Assembly: GCA_963803115.1 (NCBI GenBank)
Contig: CAWDLN010000005.1
Span: 96,344-160,343 of the forward strand
DNA: 64,000 nt
Source: DATBGZ01 sp963803115
GTDB lineage: Bacteria > Actinomycetota > Actinomycetes > Mycobacteriales > Micromonosporaceae
Direction of reading: 5' to 3'
Made by a program: the position numbers and the translations under genes. Under the pieces are notes generated by a model that saw only the letters and a program-made list of their open reading frames with translations, did not search any database and was not told the origin of the DNA. This document shows positions 36,496 to 44,368 of the stretch, one piece after another (positions within the stretch are counted from its first letter, which is position 1; every line of letters begins with the position of its first letter).

Positions 36496-37839
36496 TCACG
36501 ACACATCAAGGTGGACGTCATCGACGAGGAAGCTAGTCATGCGAGAGCTGTCCTCAACGCACGTGAGCTTGATCTGGACCGACTGTCCGGAGAAACGGCT
36601 CAGGTCCAAGGTCTTCAGCCGGTAGCCGTTACTATCGTCCACGTTGGAGTATTGAACGAGCGTGGACAGGACGGATCCACCGGAGTCCAGTATCTCCACC
36701 CGCATCGTGTCGCGGGCCGTGGTGCCCTGCTCCTCGGTATCGACGTCCATCCAGAAGCTCAACGAGTACCTGCCGCACCCGCTTGGCAGCGTTATCTGTT
36801 GGCTGACGGTGTCGGTATGGGCGCTGCCGAGTCCACCGAACCACCCGTACCATGAACCGGAGTGCGGGCTGACCCCGGTGTATTTCACGATGACATTGTC
36901 GGATGCATCCCAGGCCGAACTCTGGGACTCGAATCCCGGGTCGACTATCAGCTGTCCCGGATTCTGACAGGTGGGCTGAGGAGCGACGGACCAGGTGAAC
37001 AGGACCGCACCCAAGGCGCCGGTCTCGTCGGTGACCGTGACCCGAACCGTAAAGGTGCCGGCGGCGGTGGCAGTACCGGAGATCACGCCGGTGCCGGGGT
37101 CGAGTGTAAGCCCCGCTGGGAGACCACTCGCGCGGAAGGTGTAGGTGGCGCCGGACGCGGCGTTGTTCGTCAGCAGCCGCAGGCTGTAAGCCGTACCGAC
37201 TGTGCCTTGCTGGTTGCCCGGTTGCGTGACCGTGACGGCGCGGTGTGGCTCGGCGCTGGCCGGCTCCGGCATCTCGAAGCTCGACGGCGGCGATCCAGTG
37301 CCGGACAGCGGGGACGCCGGGGACGGCGAGGGCGGCACCGTCGGCGCCACGGCGAGGATCGACGGAAACGTGAGCACCGTGGGCGGTGGCTTCCGAGCCT
37401 GATCGACCACCTGCGGATCCGCCGGTCCCGATCTGTTCGCGAGAGCCAGAACGGCCAACATGCCCACCGTCAGGGCTGCCGGGGCGACCCACCGCCGCGG
37501 GCGGGCTAGAAAAGCCCTGCGGTCGGATCCGGGCGCGGCGTCGACCGTCTGGCGAGTGGCCGGCTCGGTGGCAGCTCGCCGACGCCGGTGCGAGCCGGGA
37601 AGCCTGCGGTCGGATCGCCAATCTTCAGCAGACTTCGCGCTCGTTCGGGCGTCTTGCGGAGTCTGCGACCCAGCCGTAAACGATGGCGCCGTCAGACTCG
37701 GCGGAAGCTCCGCCCGCTGGCGCCCAGCCTCGGCCTCTTCCTCAGCGCACCAGGTGCAGAGGTCATTCGCGGTGCGCATGCCGCACCGCCGGCAGTCGCG
37801 GACCAGCGGACCGGCGTTCGCCGATGTTTGGTCAGTCAC
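36496..37839 (-). CDS. Membrane protein: zinc-ribbon-like head, Ig-like and carbohydrate-binding-like outer domains
   Basis: A 447-residue modular protein. Residues ~16-34 hold a four-Cys cluster (CRRCGMRTANDLCTWCAEEE), probably zinc-binding and cytosolic. A charged linker leads to one membrane helix near 115-135 (WVAPAALTVGMLAVLALANR). A Pro-rich stalk follows, then an Ig-like/cadherin-like 'putative Ig' domain (GNQQGTVGTAYSLRLLTNN ... GLPAGLTLDPGTGVISGTAT). A C-terminal beta-sandwich (LIVDPGFESQSSAWDAS ... YSLSFWMDVDTEE) ends the protein. The same four-Cys head occurs in 40830-41738. The topology of cytosolic zinc module, helix and outer sensor mimics anti-sigma factors, but no known sigma-binding motif is present; a sensory or adhesion role is inference. 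Confidence 0.75.
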   Translation of the reverse strand: MTDQTSANAGPLVRDCRRCGMRTANDLCTWCAEEEAEAGRQRAELPPSLTAPSFTAGSQTPQDARTSAKSAEDWRSDRRLPGSHRRRRAATEPATRQTVDAAPGSDRRAFLARPRRWVAPAALTVGMLAVLALANRSGPADPQVVDQARKPPPTVLTFPSILAVAPTVPPSPSPASPLSGTGSPPSSFEMPEPASAEPHRAVTVTQPGNQQGTVGTAYSLRLLTNNAASGATYTFRASGLPAGLTLDPGTGVISGTATAAGTFTVRVTVTDETGALGAVLFTWSVAPQPTCQNPGQLIVDPGFESQSSAWDASDNVIVKYTGVSPHSGSWYGWFGGLGSAHTDTVSQQITLPSGCGRYSLSFWMDVDTEEQGTTARDTMRVEILDSGGSVLSTLVQYSNVDDSNGYRLKTLDLSRFSGQSVQIKLTCVEDSSRMTSFLVDDVHLDVS

Positions 37840-38005
37840 CTGCTACCCACCCTAGTAGGCCGGGCCCTCGCCATTCTGGACTCGACGGGCGGGGGCCGGG
37901 CGACCCTTGTACCGGACGGCTCAAGCAGAGTACGGAGGGGACGGCCCGGACGTTCAACCGCCATGGCGGCTGGCGACGCCGCTGCGTGAGTGCTGCCAGA
38001 TACAG

Positions 38006-40582
38006 TCAGCCTGCCTGCGAAAGCGCGCTGCTCATGGCATGGAGGAAAAAGTCGAGGTTGGCCCACCGCCCCAGCGGGCCCGCGGCCGCATCCCGCCAGC
38101 GGCCGTCCTCGGCCACGAACGATCCGGTGACGATGACCCGGGGGAAGGCTTCCCGCGGCAGCACCGCATCGACGCTCTCCGCTTGAAGGTCTGGCAGGGA
38201 GCTGCGCACGAACGGCAGCGCGGCAATGCGGGCGGCAGTGCGTCGCACGTCGACCGCCGCACCCCGCCCAACCCGTAACCGGACCAGCCGGCCGCGGCGC
38301 GCGGGTGGACGGAGCCGGTACAGGCGGAGCCAGTCAGCGTCGAGCTGGCCCGACTCGTTGAGCATGGCGTAGGCGGTGCCCGCGATGCGCCCGCGGCGGC
38401 GCCAGGTGATGATACCGCCCGGGTGCCCTTTCAGGCCGTGCGGGGCTTCGAGCAGATGCAGGCGCGTCGGGACCGTGGTCATGGTTCGGTCGTCGCCGTC
38501 CCCGTCGTAGAGCACGATTTCTGTGCGGTCCAGCCACGCGGCCGGGAGCACATAGGCGTCCGGGGAGTCCAGCAGGCCACTGAGCTCGGCCGGCGGCCGA
38601 CCGCCGCTGGCGGGCAGGTCGATCGCCCCGTGCGGTCCAACACGCACCTGGACGACATACGACGCGGAGGTCGGGGGGTCGAGGTGGCCGACGAGGAAGA
38701 GTCTGTCGCTGGGGATTCCGTCGGTCGCGGCGCGGGCCGGCGGCCACAGCGAAGCGACGTACAGATCGAATTGCTCCTCGTTGACCTGCGGATGGACCCG
38801 CAACCAGGCCAGACCGTGCGGTGTCCCTGTCCGCCGCGCCTCGCTGAGCCGGGGACGTGCCAGGAACACGGCGGCCGGCGTCCACTCGCCGGAACGGGTC
38901 GGGTCGGGTCCGAAGAGGTCGTCCGGATCCGTACTTGTACTCGCGGCTGCCAGCGAACCGGACGATCCAGCCACCGTCACGCCGTCCGGCGCCGGCTCGG
39001 GACGGATCACAAGACGCTCGAGCAGCATACGTATGTCGTCGTCGGTTCCCGCTGCGGCTTGCGGGCCGACATAAGCGGCCACCGCGTCGGTCAGCTGGAG
39101 CATCTGCCGCGCGTCCAGCGATGCGGCGCCGTCGAGGTTGGCCAGGGCGAGCGCGATCGTGGGCCATACGTGCCAGTGCCAGCGCGCGTCGACAATCGGG
39201 ACCCAGCTGTTGGCGGAAGCGACCCGCGTACCGGTGGCGCGACCGTCCACGGTGGAGGCGCAGGAGCCGGCCATGCGCATACTGTCCAGCAAGACTGTGT
39301 GGGCGCGTTCGAGGTCGGACACGCAACGAGCCGTGTCGAAGTCCTCGGCGACGTTGGGCGCCCGGCCGGCCCACATTGATTGTCCGGGCGTGGCGTAGCG
39401 CGCCTCGACCAGCCGGAGACACAGGCTGTACCAGTCGTCGAGCAGGGCGTCGGCCACGGCGGACGAACCTGCCGCGAGGACACGGCAGCGCCGTTGCAGG
39501 TCGGGCAGCTGGGCGGCGATGTGGGCGACGACGGCGGTGAGGCGCGACATAGCCTCGGCGGCCGACCTGGCCGCGGGTGCCTTCGTTTCCACGTCTCGGG
39601 CCGCGGCGTGTACGGCGGAGCGGTTGGGCCGCGCCACGCCTGTCGCCTCACTCGGCCGCGGCCCGGCCATCGGCATCTCCGGCGCGAGGCGCGGCCATCC
39701 AGCGAGTCCCAAGGAGCCGTCAGCGACCAGTGGGAGCCGGCGGCCAAGAGAGCGCGCAACGTGGTCGAGATACCGCCGAAGTCCCGTCCGCTGCGGCTCT
39801 GGGACGTCGGCCAGCAGGACGATCTCTTCGCCGCGCCAGCCGTGTGTTGAGAGGATCTGGGCGAGGTGGTGCGGGCCGAGCGGGAATGGCGTGCCGTCCG
39901 AGCGGCACGCGGCGAGCTTGCCCGCGGGTGTCACCATGACGTCGATTGGGAACACTCCGGCGAGGTCTCGTACGCGCGTGTATGTGCTCGTCATGCTCCA
40001 GAGTTGCGACTCTGGGACCGAGACGAGAGGGACGCCTGGAAAGTGTGCCGTGAGGAACCCGTCCGCCGGCATGAGTCGACCATCAGGGTCGGACGTGTAG
40101 CGAAGCGGCGCCCCGGCGATCGGGACAGTCGCCGCCCAAGCAGCGATGGCGCCGGTGCCGTCAAGTGCACATAGGTCGCCGGAAGCCGGTTCAACTTCGC
40201 ACCGGCCACCGGCCGGCGGGACCCAGACGACCGCGCCGATAATCATCGCCAGGTCCCGGAGGCTGGCGCGCAGTTGCGTCTGCTCCGCCGGCCCCGATGG
40301 CCAGTCGAGCCACAGGCGCACATCCGTACCGGTGCCGCGTAGTCGCGGCAGCATCTCCCCGAGCTCGCGCGCGTCGCAGAAATCGGCGCCGCCCACGTCA
40401 TTGTCCACAAGATATCCGCCGTGCCGGGTGGCCGCCACGATCGTCATGAGCCTGTCGTCGATCGTCTCCATGCCGTCGGCCAGGCGCGCGAGATCGCCCC
40501 GTGTTGAGTAGGCGGTACCGCCCCGAATCGGCGTCAACCCGTGCAAGCGACGATCGCTGCCATGAGCCGTCCCGGTGGACAT
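38006..40582 (-). CDS. Large soluble protein of unknown function in ESX neighbourhood
   Basis: An 858-residue protein. The ATG at 40582 was chosen for its GAGGAGG ribosome-binding site 9 bases upstream; the frame is open for ~117 codons more without similarity. I see no signal peptide or membrane helix. The N-terminal ~330 residues look like repeated alpha/beta modules, with phrases such as FPIDVMVTPAGKLAACRSDG and HGWRGEEIVLLADVPEPQ that recur in style in actinobacterial ESX-linked proteins. An Ala-rich helical middle (~360-560) and a beta-rich C-terminal third (~620-858) follow. It may be a companion of 57971-60418, which has a similar architecture, but I cannot show homology by eye. No catalytic motif recognised. 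Confidence 0.65.
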   Translation of the reverse strand: MSTGTAHGSDRRLHGLTPIRGGTAYSTRGDLARLADGMETIDDRLMTIVAATRHGGYLVDNDVGGADFCDARELGEMLPRLRGTGTDVRLWLDWPSGPAEQTQLRASLRDLAMIIGAVVWVPPAGGRCEVEPASGDLCALDGTGAIAAWAATVPIAGAPLRYTSDPDGRLMPADGFLTAHFPGVPLVSVPESQLWSMTSTYTRVRDLAGVFPIDVMVTPAGKLAACRSDGTPFPLGPHHLAQILSTHGWRGEEIVLLADVPEPQRTGLRRYLDHVARSLGRRLPLVADGSLGLAGWPRLAPEMPMAGPRPSEATGVARPNRSAVHAAARDVETKAPAARSAAEAMSRLTAVVAHIAAQLPDLQRRCRVLAAGSSAVADALLDDWYSLCLRLVEARYATPGQSMWAGRAPNVAEDFDTARCVSDLERAHTVLLDSMRMAGSCASTVDGRATGTRVASANSWVPIVDARWHWHVWPTIALALANLDGAASLDARQMLQLTDAVAAYVGPQAAAGTDDDIRMLLERLVIRPEPAPDGVTVAGSSGSLAAASTSTDPDDLFGPDPTRSGEWTPAAVFLARPRLSEARRTGTPHGLAWLRVHPQVNEEQFDLYVASLWPPARAATDGIPSDRLFLVGHLDPPTSASYVVQVRVGPHGAIDLPASGGRPPAELSGLLDSPDAYVLPAAWLDRTEIVLYDGDGDDRTMTTVPTRLHLLEAPHGLKGHPGGIITWRRRGRIAGTAYAMLNESGQLDADWLRLYRLRPPARRGRLVRLRVGRGAAVDVRRTAARIAALPFVRSSLPDLQAESVDAVLPREAFPRVIVTGSFVAEDGRWRDAAAGPLGRWANLDFFLHAMSSALSQAG

Positions 40583-40829
40583 CGGCACCGACCTCCTCAT
40601 CCCGCACGCGTCGGCACGCAGTGCCCGGCAGCCACGACCGGATGGAGTCCTCGTGTTCCCCACGTCCAATCGCCGGCCGGGTAATAGCCGCAGCGCAGTT
40701 GACTCTACGCGAGTGAGGTACCGCTCGCCGCGCCGATATTTCTTCCCACCTTGGCCGTCGTTGACATGAACGGCGGGGCCGCCACGTCCGTAGCTTTCGC
40801 TAAGGCTGCCGGCGCAGGAGGGGTCGAAG

Positions 40830-41738
40830 ATGACGACACGGACCGGCGAGCCAGAGTGGTGGCCGGTGAGTGATAGAGCGTCGGCGAATTCAAGCCCGTC
40901 AGTCGGAGGCTGCAGACGATGCGGGTTCCTCACCGCGAAGGAGCTTTGCTCCTGGTGCGCGGAGGAAGACGACTCGCGCGGCGGTGCAGAAGGCGGACGC
41001 CACCGTGCGATGACGCCGACGCCGACGATGGCTCTAGGCGGCGGGCCGTCCTACGGGCCGCTGCGCTGGCCCGAGCCCGCATCGCGACACACCACCGACC
41101 CACCCGAGCACCTAGGGGGCGATTCGACGTGGCGTTGGGCATTCCCCTTACGCCGGCTCAGTCTGATCGCCGCGGCCATGGCAATACCCGTCCTGGTTGC
41201 CGTCGGCCTCGCGACCACATCGGACCCGCCAAATGCCGAGACTGTTGGCAACCCGAGACCAATACCTACCATTCTCCTCATGCCGTCGATCGCGATGGGT
41301 TCGCCGGGGCTACCAGCCGCAGCCATCGCGGCTTCCCCCACGACGGCCCCCGACGCGTCCCTCACAAGCGCGCCCGCGACGCCACCGCGAGCAAGCCCGT
41401 CAACGATCCCGAGCATGACCGCATCCGCCCCTTATGAACCCGCGATCGCGGCCACTGAGAAGTTGTTGACCCCGGTCGGATGTCCGACGCAGTCCGGGCT
41501 GAAGTCGGAGGTCGGACAAGAAACCTGGATCACTTTCTACAACGCGCGCACGGACACCATCACACTCCAGTGGATCGACTATGACGGCAAGCTGCAGGCA
41601 TACGGTGCAATTGCGCCGCACCAGCAGCGGTCGTGGATCACGTACGTGACCCACCTCTGGCTCGTCAGCGATGCGGATGGGGCGTGTCTGTACATGTACG
41701 AGGCCGAGACCATCGCCGGCGCAGCCGTCATCCGATAG
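40830..41738 (+). CDS. Membrane protein with four-Cys head and VHL-beta-like outer domain
   Basis: A 302-residue protein. A GGAGGGG ribosome-binding site precedes the ATG. Residues ~28-47 hold the same four-Cys cluster as 36496-37839 (CRRCGFLTAKELCSWCAEED). A membrane helix lies at ~108-128 (LSLIAAAMAIPVLVAVGLAT), then an Ala/Thr/Pro-rich stalk to ~215. The last ~75 residues (ETWITFYNARTDTITLQWID, YGAIAPHQQRSWITYVTHLWLVSDADGACL) strongly resemble the von Hippel-Lindau beta domain, with its TFxN...WxDxxG...THxW pattern. Bacterial VHL-like domains are usually secreted and their partners are mostly unknown. Orientation would place the four-Cys motif in the cytosol and VHL-like domain outside. 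Confidence 0.75.
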   Translation: MTTRTGEPEWWPVSDRASANSSPSVGGCRRCGFLTAKELCSWCAEEDDSRGGAEGGRHRAMTPTPTMALGGGPSYGPLRWPEPASRHTTDPPEHLGGDSTWRWAFPLRRLSLIAAAMAIPVLVAVGLATTSDPPNAETVGNPRPIPTILLMPSIAMGSPGLPAAAIAASPTTAPDASLTSAPATPPRASPSTIPSMTASAPYEPAIAATEKLLTPVGCPTQSGLKSEVGQETWITFYNARTDTITLQWIDYDGKLQAYGAIAPHQQRSWITYVTHLWLVSDADGACLYMYEAETIAGAAVIR

Positions 41739-41979
41739 TCCTCCCACGTCGAGGGTCCACCCTGGTGGCCGCTACGGATGAGCTTCCGGTGGGGCAGAAG
41801 GAGCACAACCGTCATCAACGAGGCCCATTTCGAGTAGCCGCGCACGCACAATGCCGGCGCGGGCAAACCAGGACCGACGGTCGGGCAGGAACTCATCCGG
41901 AATGTAGCTGCCGCGGTCATTTCCATACACGCTAACGGAGTCGATTCGCCTACTCCTAGGACAGCACTCGGCGTCCTAG

Positions 41980-42717
41980 ATGGACCGACCACGGTCTGGG
42001 TTGGCGTTAGCTTTCTACGGCGAGCTGCCGGGAGAGACTGGGTCGTGGGTGAACGTACTGGTTGATTCGGTTGTCACGAGCCGCGTGGACGAGGCAGTGC
42101 CTGCGCTGGCCGACAGTCACGCGTTGCGTCGGTTGTATGACCTGCACGCGCCGGCGCTGCTGGGGTATCTCATCCGCTACCTGCGGGGCGACCGACAGCA
42201 CGCCGAAGACGTCGTGCAGGAGACCATATTACGTGCCTGGCGCCATCCAGAAGTGCAGTCTCCAGGCGGGGAATGGTCCCGCTCCTGGCTGCTCACTGTC
42301 GCTCGTCGGATCGCAATCGATAACGTGAGATCGGCAGCGGCTCGCGTGCCGGAGCTGCCCGATGATCACCTGGATGAACGCACCTGCGACATCGACGAAT
42401 TCGAACGCATGCTCGACGCACACGAGGTTCGGAACGCCTTAAAGAGTCTGCCGTGCAAGCAACGCCTTGCTCTGATCGAGATCTACTATCGCGACCGATC
42501 GGTCACCGAAGCGGCCGAGAGTCTTGGCGTGCCGCCGGGCACGATCAAGTCCCGGGCCTTCTACGCGTTGTCGGCGCTCCGAGAGGCCCTGCGCGCCAGC
42601 GGGTTTGCGTTCCCTCCGTCGACTAGCCGGTACCGATCGAACGCCGCATCGGTGCCGCCCGAACAAACAATCACGCGGGTGTCGTTGACCGGCTTACTCG
42701 ACGCCGAGTTCGTCTGA
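41980..42717 (+). CDS. ECF-type RNA polymerase sigma factor
   Basis: A 245-residue sigma factor as annotated. Region 2 includes ALRRLYDLHAPALLGYLIRYLRGDRQHAEDVVQETILRAWRHPE and WLLTVARRIAIDNVRSAA. Region 4 includes LPCKQRLALIEIYYRDRSVTEAAESLGVPPGTIKSRAFYALSALREAL, close to SigL-type factors. A ~40-residue tail follows. The ATG at 41980 lacks a clear ribosome-binding site; GTG 42049 (12 bases after GGGAGAG) is a realistic alternative. No zf-HC2 anti-sigma gene adjoins it; the upstream four-Cys membrane protein at 40830-41738 is on the same strand and could take that role, which is speculation. Confidence 0.9.
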   Translation: MDRPRSGLALAFYGELPGETGSWVNVLVDSVVTSRVDEAVPALADSHALRRLYDLHAPALLGYLIRYLRGDRQHAEDVVQETILRAWRHPEVQSPGGEWSRSWLLTVARRIAIDNVRSAAARVPELPDDHLDERTCDIDEFERMLDAHEVRNALKSLPCKQRLALIEIYYRDRSVTEAAESLGVPPGTIKSRAFYALSALREALRASGFAFPPSTSRYRSNAASVPPEQTITRVSLTGLLDAEFV

Positions 42718-42817
42718 GGGTGACGGTGCCGTACCCGCCGGAAGCTCATCTGGCGCTCGTGCGGCATTCCTAGACACCGTCGGACGATGGGGGCGGGCGT
42801 ACACAATCGACAGTTCG

Positions 42818-43450
42818 TCAGATTGCACCCGCACGCAGGGCGTAGGCCACAGCGTGAGCCCGGTTGCTGAGTCCAAGCCGGGTCATCACGGCGTGCAGCA
42901 CGTTTTTCACCGTCCGCTCGGAATAGTTCAAGCGGACCGCGATCTCCTCCGTGGTAAGGCCCTCCGCCAGGAGGCGCAACACATCGCATTCTCGGGTCGA
43001 GAGTCCGGACATGGTCAGCCCGCTCGGTTCGAGGACATGGTGTTGCAGCCGCCTCAGCTGAGCTAGCAGTGCGCCTTGAAGCTCTGGCGGCAGATGGACG
43101 GTGCCGTCGTGCGCGGCAAGAATCGCCGCCGCCAACCGCGCCGGCGCGTCGCGCAAAGACATCACCGACACCACTCCGCCATCCAACGCCGGCAACAGGT
43201 CGCCGCGCCGAAATCGGTCCGTCACCACCACGCAGCGTGGCAGCTCAGGTGCCTCGGCGACAGCTTGGAAGCTGCGGATGGCGGCCATGGTCTCCTCCGT
43301 GACTGCTTCCTCGAGCACGACGAGGACGTCGGCGCAGCGTCGGTCCCGTTCCGGGAGGAGGAGGATTTCTGGATGCACGCGCAGCAGAGTCAACGCCCCG
43401 GCGAGAATGACGGGGTTCGGCGCATGCAGGTACGCCTTGGTCTTATCCAA
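42818..43450 (-). CDS. LuxR-type regulator with degenerate receiver-like N-terminus
   Basis: A 210-residue protein. Its C-terminal LuxR helix-turn-helix is complete (LSTRECDVLRLLAEGLTTEEIAVRLNYSERTVKNVLHAVMTRLGLSNRAHAV). The N-terminal ~130 residues have receiver-like alternation (VLVVLEEAV, PRCVVVTDRFR) but no conserved Asp/Lys phosphorylation set, so control by phosphorylation is unlikely. The start is a TTG 11 bp after the stop of the upstream paralogue, so the two are co-transcribed. They lie divergent to the ESX locus and are good candidates for its regulators; that is inference from position. Confidence 0.82.
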   Translation of the reverse strand: MDKTKAYLHAPNPVILAGALTLLRVHPEILLLPERDRRCADVLVVLEEAVTEETMAAIRSFQAVAEAPELPRCVVVTDRFRRGDLLPALDGGVVSVMSLRDAPARLAAAILAAHDGTVHLPPELQGALLAQLRRLQHHVLEPSGLTMSGLSTRECDVLRLLAEGLTTEEIAVRLNYSERTVKNVLHAVMTRLGLSNRAHAVAYALRAGAI

Positions 43451-43460
43451 TTCCGCCAGC

Positions 43461-44069
43461 TCAGATGAGACCGGCGCGAAGCGCGTAGGCGACGGTATGC
43501 GGGCGATTGTTCAGACCCAGCCGGCGGCGCAACATGTACAGGACGTTCTTCACCGTGCGTTCCGAGTAGCACAGTCGCCGGGCGATCTCGGTAGTCTCCA
43601 GGCCCTCCGCGACCAGCCTGAGCACATCAATCTCCCGCGGCTGGAGGCCGGGGTCCGGAGTCGCCCCCGCGGAGAGCCGGCTGAGCTGTCCACGTAGCGC
43701 CTGGATGACCTCGGCGCTTGTTCGAGGCGGCACGGCTGCGGCGAGAACCGCCGCCACCAACCGGTCGCTCGTCGTCGTGGGTGGCAAGACCTCCACCACC
43801 CGACACTCGGCGGCTGCCGGCAGGTCAGACTCGGTGAGCCTGCTCGTCACCAGGACGGTGCACACCGACGACTTGCCGGTCAGGGCCCGTAACTTGGCCG
43901 CGAGCCCGCCGTCGAGCGAGTCGGCGCCGAGTACCAGTACGTCTGCTTCGGCCGTCCGCGCGTTCGGGAGGACCGCGATGTCGGTCCGAGACTCGAGGAA
44001 GTTCGACAGCCCCAAAGCTGCCAGCGGACTACTTGCACCCACCGCGACGCGCACTCTATCTCGCTCCAT
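43461..44069 (-). CDS. LuxR-type regulator, paralogue of the downstream gene
   Basis: A 202-residue protein from the ATG at 44069, which has GGGAG 6 bases upstream; GTG 44084 is less likely. It begins RVRVAVGASSPLAALGLSNFLE, a receiver-like fold, yet lacks the acidic pocket and phospho-Asp (ADVLVLGADSLDGG occupies that region). The helix-turn-helix reads LQPREIDVLRLVAEGLETTEIARRLCYSERTVKNVLYMLRRRLGLNN and ends RPHTVAYALRAGLI, nearly identical in form to the neighbour. It is the first gene of the two-gene unit and faces away from the mycosin-like gene across ~300 bp. Confidence 0.83.
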   Translation of the reverse strand: MERDRVRVAVGASSPLAALGLSNFLESRTDIAVLPNARTAEADVLVLGADSLDGGLAAKLRALTGKSSVCTVLVTSRLTESDLPAAAECRVVEVLPPTTTSDRLVAAVLAAAVPPRTSAEVIQALRGQLSRLSAGATPDPGLQPREIDVLRLVAEGLETTEIARRLCYSERTVKNVLYMLRRRLGLNNRPHTVAYALRAGLI

Positions 44070-44368
44070 CACTGCTCCCTGCACCGATCGTGTGGCCCAC
44101 CCCAGACGTATCCGGGGGAATGTCGAGCACCGTTACGTACGGCCGCGCCGGACCGATTAACGATCACCTCAAGATCGTTTCTGACGCAGGTACATCGTTC
44201 GACCTTGCCTGCGCGTCTGCGATGCGGTGGTAGTCGGGCTGAGCGCGGCGGTACGTGTCTCGTCGCGCGCCACGACAGGTGAGCGTGGAGCAGGTACCGG
44301 CGTCATCTGAACCGAACGGCGGTCCGGCCCGTTCTGCGCTCGGCACTTTTCTGTCGACGAGGGAGGCG

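Noticed and set aside
38423..39379. Plus-strand frame of 318 codons opposite the 858-residue protein
   Set aside because: Shadow frame; the minus-strand gene has a strong ribosome-binding site and consistent codon bias.
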